From assembly GCA_002724245.1 (NCBI GenBank), contig PBOG01000028.1, positions 1 through 55,970 on the forward strand: a stretch of 55,970 bases of DNA, given 5' to 3'. Below the pieces are notes generated by a model, which saw nothing but the letters and a program-made list of their open reading frames with translations, made no database searches and was not told the DNA's origin. The translations under genes were made by a program, and so were the position numbers. Positions 27,437 through 35,876 of this stretch are shown in pieces. This DNA comes from Planctomycetaceae bacterium. Lineage in GTDB: Bacteria; Planctomycetota; Planctomycetia; Pirellulales; Pirellulaceae. Position 1 is the first letter of the stretch, and the number at the start of each line of letters is the position of its first letter.

Positions 27437-28714
27437 TTACCGCTTGACCCATTTCCGAGCCAGTTTCGAGCCCTTTAGCTGCCTGTCCATTAATCCATTG
27501 GCCACGGCTGCAGCCAGAACGATAAGCACTAGCATCGCCGGCTGTCTGTAGCGAATCGAACTGACAAAAATCACGTGCAAACCTGTCAAATAAATCGCAG
27601 GAAGCAGACAGAGAATCGCCGGATGATCCAATCGAGCAAACTTCCACGCACCGACAAGACTCAAGATTAACAGCGGCAAATAGGCAAGAGTCATCAATCG
27701 GTAAGTCCACACGCTACCAATCTCAGCTGAATTTGGCCAGATGTTCCACATACGGAGAAATTTGACACCCGCCAATGATGTGACACGGCCCGGTTCTTGC
27801 CATACCCAACGCCAGACCAATTCGCGGTAATGTCGATCCAAACGGACCTCAAATAGCTCCTGTTCAGCAACGGGCTGTGTCTTCAAATCCCAATAAATCT
27901 TGTGTGTAAAGGACATGTCACTAGCGCCTGTCGCCTGGGGATTGAGTCCATCGTACAAGCTAGCACCGACTTGCAATGTCGTTAGCACGGCTGTCCCCGT
28001 CACGCGGTAATTTCTAATCCACCACGGTGTCATCGTCAGGCAGAGACTCGCTAGCATCGTACCGGCAATCGCAAGCTGACGCCGGCGTTCGCTCTGCACC
28101 ACGAGCAACAGTAGCAGACCAAATGGAGTAAACAACAACCAACTCGGCCGCATTAAAGTCGCCAAACCTGCCGTGACCCCCGCCAAACCGCTCCAGGTAA
28201 TCTGCCGCGAAAATGAAGAAGACTTCCAAGCCAGAACCCAAAAAACCAGTTGTCCCATCATCAATGGGCAAAACGGCGCTTCACTGAGAACGAGAACACT
28301 GAGCCCGATTCCGCCCGGATAAAGGGTGACAAGCCATCCTGTCAGCAAAGCGACCCGGCGATTGAACAACAACCGGGCCAGCAACATGGCGGCAGCCACA
28401 GTCAACGTGCCCAGGAAAGCTCCTGCCAGGCGTGCCCATACCACTGGCGGATCGGTACGCCCGAAAAACAGGACCGACAGGATTGCCGGATATCCAGGAG
28501 TCCGAAAGACGCGGGATTCGGAACTGCCATACTGATAGGGCTCCCCGTTTGCAATAGTGCGTGCAAGTTCCCAATAAGTCGCACTATCGGGTAGAGCAAA
28601 TGTAGCCGGGTCTGCCAGTCGCGACTGCCATGTAACAGCAGCAACCGACCGAATCGCAAATGCCAGCAACAGCACGGTGAGCACCCAAATCCAGGTTGTC
28701 CCGCGCAACTGCAT
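27437..28714 (-). CDS. GT39-type membrane glycosyltransferase (ArnT/PMT-like)
   Basis: A 425-residue multi-pass membrane protein with about ten helices. The first loop holds DSATYWELARTIANGEPY and RVFRTPGYPAILSVLFF, the pattern of the ArnT/PMT superfamily whose acidic residue in this loop is catalytic. Members use polyprenyl-phosphate sugars to modify lipids or proteins on the outer face of the inner membrane. I use ATG 28714 because GGAG lies 5 bases before it; a GTG two codons earlier is also in frame. The AsmA-like gene follows after 24 bases, so joint work in envelope lipid or glycan handling is plausible. Confidence 0.85.
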   Translation of the reverse strand: MQLRGTTWIWVLTVLLLAFAIRSVAAVTWQSRLADPATFALPDSATYWELARTIANGEPYQYGSSESRVFRTPGYPAILSVLFFGRTDPPVVWARLAGAFLGTLTVAAAMLLARLLFNRRVALLTGWLVTLYPGGIGLSVLVLSEAPFCPLMMGQLVFWVLAWKSSSFSRQITWSGLAGVTAGLATLMRPSWLLFTPFGLLLLLVVQSERRRQLAIAGTMLASLCLTMTPWWIRNYRVTGTAVLTTLQVGASLYDGLNPQATGASDMSFTHKIYWDLKTQPVAEQELFEVRLDRHYRELVWRWVWQEPGRVTSLAGVKFLRMWNIWPNSAEIGSVWTYRLMTLAYLPLLILSLVGAWKFARLDHPAILCLLPAIYLTGLHVIFVSSIRYRQPAMLVLIVLAAAVANGLMDRQLKGSKLARKWVKR

Positions 28715-29038
28715 TTCCACTCCGTTCTTCTACCAAGGCTTCGTTGCCGCTGCGTGAACAGGCACCATAGCCTGGACTGCCGTTCAACTCGGTTCGTCGC
28801 TATGCTCAAGACACGATGCGGACTCGGATCAAAAGGCCTTCAGACAATCACGGGGAATCGGTTTTTCATCAATAAGATTCCATCCGAATTCCAAGTATGC
28901 CTTGCGAGCATCCAGGAGTTTGTTGCGGTCGTATTGTGGGCAATAATAAAGCAGCCTCGGCCCTCATCCAACCCAACTTCCTGCCCAGGCTGCCACATCT
29001 CCCCAGCACCCTGGTCAATCGCAAACTGAAAGTATTCA
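28715..29038. other. Divergent intergenic region with one coding-like stretch
   Basis: About 320 bases between the glycosyltransferase and the pncC-like gene. Apart from the possible small minus-strand gene listed separately, I see no structured element. Both flanking promoters should lie here. Confidence 0.5.
28840..28997 (-). CDS. Possible small or broken gene opposite the pncC-like start
   Basis: The minus-strand frame between 28840 and about 29037 reads like real protein: IEYFQFAIDQGAGEMWQPGQ, then a Gly/Asp-rich part and GCFIIAHNTTATNSWMLARH, ending at TGA 28840. No ATG, GTG or TTG lies in frame just before the coding-like part. The first usable ATG is at 28997, with GGGGAG directly against it, giving 52 residues. 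I do not recognise the family. It may be a short gene with a rare start, or the 3' remnant of a gene whose front was lost. Confidence 0.35.
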
Positions 29039-29560
29039 ATGTCGCTCAGCCAACAAGCCGAAATTGTCGCACGAATGCTGCGGGAAACAAACACACGTGT
29101 AGTATTTGCGGAAAGCTGCACAGCCGGCCTCGCTTCCGCTACCCTCGCCACACAACCCGGCATTTCAGAATTTCACTGCGGCGGCGTGAACGTCTACCGG
29201 AACGCGACCAAATCTGCTTATTTGGATATCGCGCCGGAAACACTAAAACAATTTGGAGCTGTGAGCTCGCAAGTCACGGAAGCTATGGCTCTCTCTGTGC
29301 TCGAGAAAACCCCCGAGGCAAACATTGCCGGCGCAATCACAGGTTTCCTCGGACCTGGCGACGAAGCCTCGCAGGATGGCCAGTATTTTCTCTCGTTCGC
29401 TCAGCACCCTGGCGAGCTGCAAAAACGCAACCTGGTTCGCGTCAAGACGTGGGCTTGCCAGTGCCGATTGCAAGGACGCATCCAGCGGCAACAAGAAGTG
29501 GCTGAACAAGTGCTTGTTACTTTGGCAAATACCCTATCAAGGCCCAGGGATGCGGATTGA
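29039..29560 (+). CDS. pncC: PncC-like NMN amidohydrolase (CinA C-terminal domain)
   Basis: A 173-residue stand-alone CinA C-terminal domain. FAESCTAGLASATLA holds the catalytic-type Ser, followed by GGVNVYRNATKSAYLDI, SQVTEAMALSVL and AITGFLGPG, all in family order. PncC deamidates nicotinamide mononucleotide to nicotinate mononucleotide in NAD recycling. The middle AISGTAGP-type motif reads TGFLGPGDE, slightly altered. The start is weakly preceded by TGAAAG. Its last bases overlap the start of an NMN adenylyltransferase-like gene, which supports an NAD salvage role. Confidence 0.85.
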   Translation: MSLSQQAEIVARMLRETNTRVVFAESCTAGLASATLATQPGISEFHCGGVNVYRNATKSAYLDIAPETLKQFGAVSSQVTEAMALSVLEKTPEANIAGAITGFLGPGDEASQDGQYFLSFAQHPGELQKRNLVRVKTWACQCRLQGRIQRQQEVAEQVLVTLANTLSRPRDAD

Positions 29561-30149
29561 CGAGACACGGCTACAGAACCTGTTCAACAGCTCTACATCG
29601 GCTGTTGCGTTCACAGACACGAACCTGGACACACCACCAGCCGTGGTCTTTCCGGGTTCGTTTAACCCGTTCCACCAGGGCCATCGCCAAATGCTCACCG
29701 TCGCGAGCAAAGTTCTGGAGCATCCGGTCGACCTTGAAATCTCAATCGAAAATGTCGACAAACCTGCACTCGGCGCCGCAGAAATTGCACGCCGCATAAG
29801 CTATTTACCTGCGGAGCAAAGGATCTGGGTTACACGGGCCGCTACCTTTGCCGAAAAATCACGGCTGTTTCCCGACTGCACCTTTGTCGTCGGAGTCGAT
29901 ACGATCCAACGACTTGCAGCAGCGAAGTACTATCGCGACAGTGATGCAGCCAGCGAGGCAATTGAAGAAATCCGCGCCCACAACTGCCGATTCCTAGTAT
30001 TTGGCCGGCTTGTCCGTTCGCGTTTTCTGGAATGTCATGACGTGGCCATACCGCCCCGTTTAAGCGAGATTTGCCAACCTGTGCCGAGCGACCAGTTTCG
30101 TGTAGACATCTCTTCGACCAGGCTAAGACAGTCACGCAAGGCCCCCTGA
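29550..30149 (+). CDS. Nucleotidyltransferase, nicotinate/nicotinamide mononucleotide adenylyltransferase-like
   Basis: A 199-residue protein of the HxGH nucleotidyltransferase class. VVFPGSFNPFHQGH (32-45) holds the ATP-binding HxGH and ISSTRLR (187-193) matches the C-terminal ISSTxxR of NMN adenylyltransferases. These enzymes join ATP and NMN or NaMN to form the dinucleotide. ATG 29550 overlaps the pncC-like stop by 11 bases, which explains the missing intergenic space; the frame is open further upstream inside pncC, but that part is a shadow. With PncC upstream it would catalyse the next step of NAD recycling. Confidence 0.85.
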   Translation: MRIDETRLQNLFNSSTSAVAFTDTNLDTPPAVVFPGSFNPFHQGHRQMLTVASKVLEHPVDLEISIENVDKPALGAAEIARRISYLPAEQRIWVTRAATFAEKSRLFPDCTFVVGVDTIQRLAAAKYYRDSDAASEAIEEIRAHNCRFLVFGRLVRSRFLECHDVAIPPRLSEICQPVPSDQFRVDISSTRLRQSRKAP

Positions 30150-30238
30150 GTTGGCGCACGCAAAAGTCGAAATGCCCCAATTTCTGTCTGTCAATATCAT
30201 GCGCCAAATGGATTACCGCCATTCTTTTGCGTCAACCT

Positions 30239-30275
30239 ATGTTCACCTCTCCAGCCCCATAACAATGGTGAACAT
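30239..30275. repeat. Inverted repeat, 9-bp arms
   Basis: ATGTTCACC (30239-30247) pairs perfectly with GGTGAACAT (30267-30275) around a 19-base loop. It lies 90 bases after the nucleotidyltransferase stop. No T-run follows, so it is either a weak transcript end or a protein-binding dyad. Confidence 0.6.
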
Positions 30276-30375
30276 GCGACATCTCCGTGACGTGGCTGGG
30301 CAAATCAGGAAGCCCAAAGCACGATGGCATCCGGAAGGAGAAACGTAGCGTGGTTCTGCGTGACAGCCTGTAGAC

Positions 30376-30411
30376 CCTGCCAGTAATATCTAGACAGGAT
30401 CATCTGGCAGG
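30376..30411. repeat. Inverted repeat, 8-bp arms, before the MFS 5' region
   Basis: CCTGCCAG (30376-30383) pairs perfectly with CTGGCAGG (30404-30411) around a 20-base spacer. It ends 6 bases before an ATG at 30417, so it could be an operator or a leader hairpin for the transporter. Confidence 0.6.
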
Positions 30412-30580
30412 TTAAGATGCGGCGACTGAAACTGAAGCAGACATCACGAATCCAAATCGCGAGATCAAGCTGAACTCTACTCCACCAGCTGATAATCCAA
30501 CCCGGCATCATATCGGTACCACTGAACAGACCTCCGGTACCGCAGAACAGTCCAGAGGTTGGATCCTCACAGGAACGGCC

Positions 30581-31753
30581 TTGCTCATACTATTAGCAGC
30601 AACGCACTTTCTGGTCGATTCGGCCGCCTTGATTCTGGCTCCACTCTGGCCGCTGCTCGGCAATCAAGTTCAACTCGCCAATGGCGGCATCCTATGGATG
30701 GTAGCCCTTTGGTCGATCTCGACATCGTTTGGCCAATTCGGAATTGCTTGTATCGCCGACCGCTTTCCTTGTCGCTGGATGATCTGGGCGGGACCGGCTG
30801 TCGCCGTCGCTTGCATGAGCTGCCTCGGCTGGGCCACGTCAACCTGGGCGCTGGCGGGCTTGCTGTGCCTGGCTGGACTGGGAGTCGCCGCCTTCCATCC
30901 GGAAGCAGCCGCCAACGCGGGAAATTGCCTTCCTGAACGCCGCAGTCAGGCAATGGCAGTCTTTGCGCTAGGAGGTTACCTTGGCCAGTTCTTTGGCCCC
31001 ATCTATATCGGTTGGGTTACCGAACATTACAACCTGCAAAGCCTCGTCTGGAGCATGATACCTGGTTTCGCCTGGCTTGTTTGCTTGTGCGCGTTACTGC
31101 GTACTCCAACATCAGGATGCCCACGCGCTGCTTCACGCTTGGAAACGGCACGACTGGGAACCAAAGACTCAACCATCCGATTACTTAGTGAAAACAGCGG
31201 CCCAGTAAGTCTGCTGATTCTGATCGGTACGCTACGCGTTGTAGCAGCCTCAGGCGTGCCACTATCCCTGGCATTCCTCCTGGACCCGCAAGGCCAAAAC
31301 CCAACGGAAGCTTCTTTCCCAATCGCGGCCATGTATTTCGGCATCGGTGCGGGTGGTGCGAGCACCTTCTTTCTGAAACCGATGCAAGAGAGACGCGTGA
31401 TGTGGATCCTGCCCATCTGCGCAAGCCCAGTCCTCATGTTGATTCCATTCACCAGGGATTACTGGATGGTCCTGACTGTCGGCCTCAGTGGATTCTGCCT
31501 GGGAGTAACTTTACCTATCCTCATCAGCTACGGGCAACAACTAATCCCCAAAGGCCAGCGGGTCGCCAGTTCCCTGACCATGGGAGTAACCTGGGGCGCC
31601 GGTGGCCTGTTAGTACCCCTGGTCGTCCACTTCTTGAAAGACAGCAACCTGGAAAACATGGCATTTCTGCTGTATGGGATTTGCGCGTTGCTTTCGGGTC
31701 TTCTCTGTCACGGCCTCCCCCAACTGGTTAATCCTGGCTCTCGCGCACAGTGA
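30581..31753 (+). CDS. MFS transporter
   Basis: A 390-residue major facilitator protein with about twelve membrane helices. The first is LLAATHFLVDSAALILAPL, then GVAAFHPEAAANAGN after helix four and GGYLGQFFGP, marks shared with the fosmidomycin-resistance (Fsr) branch. The substrate is unknown. TTG 30581 has AGGA 6 bases upstream and keeps all of helix one. However, the same frame continues upstream to 30416 without a stop and reads as an acidic, Thr/Asn-rich cytoplasmic tail (ATETEADITNPNREIK), while the only ATG (30417) is one frame off. A one-base frameshift near 30417-30420 would restore a longer protein beginning ATG-GCG-type. The gene may be frameshifted or start at TTG. Confidence 0.85.
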   Translation: MLILLAATHFLVDSAALILAPLWPLLGNQVQLANGGILWMVALWSISTSFGQFGIACIADRFPCRWMIWAGPAVAVACMSCLGWATSTWALAGLLCLAGLGVAAFHPEAAANAGNCLPERRSQAMAVFALGGYLGQFFGPIYIGWVTEHYNLQSLVWSMIPGFAWLVCLCALLRTPTSGCPRAASRLETARLGTKDSTIRLLSENSGPVSLLILIGTLRVVAASGVPLSLAFLLDPQGQNPTEASFPIAAMYFGIGAGGASTFFLKPMQERRVMWILPICASPVLMLIPFTRDYWMVLTVGLSGFCLGVTLPILISYGQQLIPKGQRVASSLTMGVTWGAGGLLVPLVVHFLKDSNLENMAFLLYGICALLSGLLCHGLPQLVNPGSRAQ

Positions 31754-31894
31754 TTCTCGGTCTCCCAACACTTCATGCAAGTCTCGATTTGGAAGCCGGC
31801 CCTCTTTGTACTCGACGTGCAAATATCGGAGCGGCTAAAATGAAACACTGAACAACTGATACCGGCAATCTGCTGTCGCGAGGTGAAACCCACG

Positions 31895-33244
31895 ATGCTC
31901 ACACTGCCACACACTCAATCCAGGCCAGGCAAATCCGCTGCATTCTGCGATGGTGTTCCGCGCCGCGGATTCCTTTGCGCTGGAACATTGACTTATGGTG
32001 GCTTGACTCTCGCCAGCATACTTCGACTGCGTTCCGCGGCCCTGGCCTCGCAAACAACTTTACCGACACGAAAAGACACGTCGGTCATTTTTATAGAACT
32101 CGCAGGCGGCCCAACCCAGTTTGAAACTTACGACCCCAAACCGAAAGCACCTCGGGAATACCGTGGTGATTTTGGGATCACGCACACCAACGTGGCAGGC
32201 ACCCATTTCTGCGAATTGATGCCCAAACAATCGCGCATGCTCGACAAGCTCGCGATCGTGCGTTCCATCCAGCACGGCCACAACAGCCACGACCCGTCCA
32301 GCCATTTGTCCCAAACGGGATATTACAAGTCGGGCCCCAAAGGCGGCCCCAATCAACTCCCTTGCTTTGGTTCTATCGTCGCCAAACTGAGAGGGCCAAA
32401 TCACGCTGCGCTACCCGCCTACGTCGCCATCCCCCGCATCATGCGCAATGGACAATCAGCGTTTCTGGGACAAGCATACAATCCTTTTGAAACCATCAGC
32501 GACCCCAACGACCCCAAGTTCCATGTCCGCAACTTGACGCTGGCGCATGAATTGAACATCCGTCGACTGGAAAACAGGCGTTCCTTGCTGTCAGCACTCG
32601 ATGCCCGTCAGCAGCTTCAGGACCTGCAAGAATCCGCATCGGCTGTCGATGACTTTTCACGGCAAGCCTTTGACCTCGTGCACGGCTCACGCGCAAAAAA
32701 AGCGTTTGATCTGTCCCAGGAATCCAATGCCCTGCGCGATCGTTACGGAAGAAACACCGTTGGGCAAAGCATGCTCCTGGCACGTCGACTCGTCGAATCC
32801 GGTGTTACGTGCGTCACAGTACGATGCACAGGATGGGATGACCACAATAACATTGCACCCAATCTCCGCAAACGTGCTCCAGTTTACGACCAGGCAATTG
32901 CAACGTTGATTGAGGAACTTTTCGACCGCGGGCTAGAGGAAAAAGTACTCGTCATCGCAATGGGTGAATTCGGCCGTACTCCCCGAATCAACAAAAATGC
33001 AGGGCGAGATCACTGGGGCGCTTTGATGAGCGTCCTGCTTGCCGGTGGCCGCTTGAAAACCGGTATTGTTGGCGCTTCCAACAGCAAAGGTGAAGTTCCA
33101 GTGGAGTGTCAATATCGACCGGAGAATGTGCTGGCCATGATGTACCGCCATCTGGGAATCAATCCTGAAACCACATTTGACGATTTGTCAGGCAGACCGC
33201 GGCATGTCCTTGAACAACGTGAATTGATCGAGGAGCTCCTCTAA
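31895..33244 (+). CDS. DUF1501 protein with Tat signal
   Basis: A 449-residue protein of the DUF1501 family, which belongs to the alkaline-phosphatase/sulfatase-like superfamily. The N-terminus carries a twin-arginine signal, PRRGFLCAGTLTYGGLTLAS. Then come VIFIELAGGPTQFETYDPKP, the loop SIQHGHNSHDPSSHL, and the late FGRTPRINKNAGRDHWG, which would supply metal ligands. The ATG at 31895 has GAGGTG 9 bases upstream. These proteins are usually paired with a PSCyt1/DUF1549/DUF1553 gene in one operon; here it stands alone. The function is unknown. Confidence 0.92.
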   Translation: MLTLPHTQSRPGKSAAFCDGVPRRGFLCAGTLTYGGLTLASILRLRSAALASQTTLPTRKDTSVIFIELAGGPTQFETYDPKPKAPREYRGDFGITHTNVAGTHFCELMPKQSRMLDKLAIVRSIQHGHNSHDPSSHLSQTGYYKSGPKGGPNQLPCFGSIVAKLRGPNHAALPAYVAIPRIMRNGQSAFLGQAYNPFETISDPNDPKFHVRNLTLAHELNIRRLENRRSLLSALDARQQLQDLQESASAVDDFSRQAFDLVHGSRAKKAFDLSQESNALRDRYGRNTVGQSMLLARRLVESGVTCVTVRCTGWDDHNNIAPNLRKRAPVYDQAIATLIEELFDRGLEEKVLVIAMGEFGRTPRINKNAGRDHWGALMSVLLAGGRLKTGIVGASNSKGEVPVECQYRPENVLAMMYRHLGINPETTFDDLSGRPRHVLEQRELIEELL

Positions 33245-33362
33245 GGTGCCATAACGTGCCGGACATCCGAGCAGGTGCAGGGATTGGAATGCGCCATCTC
33301 TTCTCTACGCAACCAACTACGACACAACGTGACACACTACGTGTTTTTGGTTTCGCTCGACA

Positions 33363-34988
33363 TCACACAAGCCAGGGGGGCAGCTCTCCAGATCGCGGGA
33401 GCTCGATAACCTTGGCACGATCGATTGCTTCGTGAGCCAGGATCTCCGCAATTGCCTCCTCGGGAGGAATTTGCTCGAGGTTAAGGACGCCGATCGCAGC
33501 ACCACCGGGTTTATTTTCAGCACGACCGACCGACATCTGGGCAATATTCAGATCGTACTTGCCACAGATCGTACCAACCGCGCCGATCACACCCGGCACA
33601 TCGGTGTGGGCAAAGAGAAGAAGTACACCATCAAGATACGATTCCAATCGGTACTCACCCAAACTAATCAAACGCGGCATTTCGTTTCCGAACAAGGTAC
33701 CTGCCACTCGAAATGCACCCGTTGTTGTAATTACCTCAACGGCAATCGATGAACTAAACGCCCCCATCTCATGAACGGACTGCTCACTAAGTTCAAGTCC
33801 TCGCTCCCGGAAAAGCACCTCGGCATTGACGAGGTTTACTTCTTCATCCAAAGCACGTTGCAACAGGCCCGCGCAAAACGACGCCGTGAGCAAGCGTGTT
33901 TCTTTCTGAGTCACTTCGCCACGATAACAAAGGGTACAGGATTGCGCACCACCCTCGTACCATTGAGACATTAATTGCCCCAGGCGATGCGCGACATCCA
34001 AATAGCCTCTCAACGATTCGAGTACTGCAGGATCAATCACCGCTGTATTGACTGCATGTCGCACCTCTCCTGTTGACAGATAGTTGATCAATAAATTCAC
34101 CGCATCCACGGCAACTCGAGTCTGTGCTTCTTCCGTACTGGCGCCGAGGTGCGGAGTGCACAGCACACCCGGCCTCCCAAACAAAGGGCTTTGCTCGCAC
34201 GGCTCGCTTTCAAAAACATCCAACGCGACCCCCGCAATCTGCCCACTCTCTAATCCCGCGAGCAGCGCCGACTCATCATAGATACCTCCGCGTGCACAAT
34301 TGATTAGTCGCACACCTGTGCGCAACAGCGCTAACTCCTGATGACCAATAAGGTGGCGTGTGTCTTCAGTTAGTGGCGTGTGTACGGTCAAGTAATCAAC
34401 CATGGGAAGCATGTCCGCGACTTGCCCCACAATGTCAATGCCTAGCTTGGCTGCCTGTTTGGCAGCCACAAATGGATCGTACCCGACGACCTGCATCTGA
34501 AAGGCCTGTGCTCGGCGGGCAACCTCTTGTCCGATTTTACCCAGGCCGACAATTCCTAATCTCTTGTCCGCCAATTGAGAGCCCATATACTCTTTTCGAT
34601 TCCAACTTCCCTCAATAAGACTCTGATATGCTGGCGCTACCTGACGCGACAAAGACAACATTAATGCAAAGGTGTGCTCAGCGGTGCTCAGCGTGTTTCC
34701 AGTCGGTGTATTCATGACCACAATTCCCAACCTGGTGGCCATCGCTTTATCAATGTTGTCAGTTCCAACTCCTGCACGCACGATCGCCTTCAACCGCTTG
34801 TTGTTGGCCAGAACGTCGGCCGTCAGCTGGACACCGCTGCGACAGATCGCACCATCAAACTGCGTCAGCGCATCACGCAAGGCATTTCCTGTCAGGCCAG
34901 TTTGTACTTCATAGTCGATGTGATCCGCACCATCGAGCAGGGCCAAACCCTGCGGAGCAATTGGATCAAGAACAATCACACGAGGCAT
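33363..34988 (-). CDS. serA: D-3-phosphoglycerate dehydrogenase SerA
   Basis: First step of serine synthesis, oxidising 3-phosphoglycerate with NAD. The 541-residue long form shows the nucleotide motif GLGKIG (148-153) with Asp171 for NAD, catalytic Arg233 in CARGG, Glu262 and His280 in CTPHLGAST. A central allosteric substrate-binding domain (about 315-450) and a C-terminal ACT domain (GVIGAVGTICGKYDLNIAQM) complete it; the ACT domain usually senses serine. ATG 34988 starts at the homologous MPRVIVLDPI; the open frame above is not coding-like. It pairs functionally with serC at 2170-3279. Confidence 0.96.
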   Translation of the reverse strand: MPRVIVLDPIAPQGLALLDGADHIDYEVQTGLTGNALRDALTQFDGAICRSGVQLTADVLANNKRLKAIVRAGVGTDNIDKAMATRLGIVVMNTPTGNTLSTAEHTFALMLSLSRQVAPAYQSLIEGSWNRKEYMGSQLADKRLGIVGLGKIGQEVARRAQAFQMQVVGYDPFVAAKQAAKLGIDIVGQVADMLPMVDYLTVHTPLTEDTRHLIGHQELALLRTGVRLINCARGGIYDESALLAGLESGQIAGVALDVFESEPCEQSPLFGRPGVLCTPHLGASTEEAQTRVAVDAVNLLINYLSTGEVRHAVNTAVIDPAVLESLRGYLDVAHRLGQLMSQWYEGGAQSCTLCYRGEVTQKETRLLTASFCAGLLQRALDEEVNLVNAEVLFRERGLELSEQSVHEMGAFSSSIAVEVITTTGAFRVAGTLFGNEMPRLISLGEYRLESYLDGVLLLFAHTDVPGVIGAVGTICGKYDLNIAQMSVGRAENKPGGAAIGVLNLEQIPPEEAIAEILAHEAIDRAKVIELPRSGELPPWLV

Positions 34989-35279
34989 GGAGTCGCGATA
35001 CCTTTTCCTGTTGTTACAGGACGTCAAGAGCGGAATGCCGCTCGCCGGGAAAAGTGGCTACGGAGCAACCACCGTATCGCATGTAACCCACATCGGCTAG
35101 GTGCTGTGCAGCTGGATTACCTCAGCTACGCAAACCGCCCATCACCGGTAGCGATTCACAAACAGCAAGAACCCCGTGAGAATCAAAGCCTGCAGACCAT
35201 TGCGGTGCAAATATTCGGACGAACTAGTTGACGAAATGTCGACCTGTGGGTCCACGCCAGAAAAGGCGCGGTTGTTGAA

Positions 35280-35876
35280 CTAGAGACGCTTGCGACTGCT
35301 GAACGCATCGCCTCGTAAATCGTAGATTGACCAGGTGTTACCATCAGGGCCTTGCTCTGGTTGCAGTGTCAACACGCCCTCGACGTAGATCATTTCCGTA
35401 GTGAAATCAACACGAACGCCCTCTTTGACGAAAACCCGAATCAGGTGATCAGCTTGCCCACCCGGGCCATACTTGCATCGATTGTTCTTTAACAAAATGA
35501 ATTCTGCCAGATTGCTAGGCTGTGACACACCGCCGTGCATAAAGCCGCCGATGCGTACCCGCTTGCCATCCAGTGCCTCAGTTCGCGGGTTGTTTTGCAG
35601 AAAAAAAGGGCGGTATACGACATCGGCCTGCATACCAATATCAAGTGCATCCCAACCGATCAGTGAATCGCTACCTGCCACTTCCTGGGGTGAATTATCA
35701 CCGACGGCAGGTGGTCCATCGGCAGAGTTTTCACTTGGGTCTGATATGCTGTCACTGGCGACAGCGACGTCGGCCTGTGTCGTAGACGAAATCTCCCGAT
35801 CGGCCGGCCCGGGGGGACAACTGACGCACCAGACGGCAGCCATTCCACACATCATTAACTGCTGTCGGATGGTCAT
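35280..35876 (-). CDS. DUF3299-like lipoprotein
   Basis: A 198-residue exported protein. A short signal peptide ends at CVSC, a lipobox-like site, and a Ser/Asp-rich linker of about 50 residues follows. The folded part starts near IGWDALDIG and has GKRVRIGGFMHGGV and AEFILLKNNRCKYGPGGQADH, which correspond to the GKxVxIxGYxxP and EFLLVP...C elements of DUF3299. The single Cys and nearby His could bind a metal. ATG overlaps the upstream gene's stop (ATGA), so it is coupled to the DUF3299-like membrane protein. It is the last gene of the ABC/DUF3299 cluster. Confidence 0.75.
   Translation of the reverse strand: MTIRQQLMMCGMAAVWCVSCPPGPADREISSTTQADVAVASDSISDPSENSADGPPAVGDNSPQEVAGSDSLIGWDALDIGMQADVVYRPFFLQNNPRTEALDGKRVRIGGFMHGGVSQPSNLAEFILLKNNRCKYGPGGQADHLIRVFVKEGVRVDFTTEMIYVEGVLTLQPEQGPDGNTWSIYDLRGDAFSSRKRL

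Larger units (their letters stand above)
30150..30580. other. Intergenic region with two inverted repeats and a coding-like end
   Basis: About 430 bases between the nucleotidyltransferase and the MFS gene. It holds two dyads, listed separately. From 30416 onward the frame of the MFS gene stays open and reads like protein, but has no usual start codon; see the MFS entry. Confidence 0.5.

Noticed and set aside
29325-29549. Upstream extension of the nucleotidyltransferase frame
   Set aside because: It is a frame-shadow of the pncC-like gene; protein-like sequence and motifs begin after ATG 29550.
30151-30348. Plus-strand small frame after the nucleotidyltransferase
   Set aside because: No ribosome site, Met/His-rich random look, and it spans the 9-bp dyad.
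33245-33362. Terminator between DUF1501 and serA near GTGTTTTT
   Set aside because: The only stem that fits is 4 bp, too weak to call.
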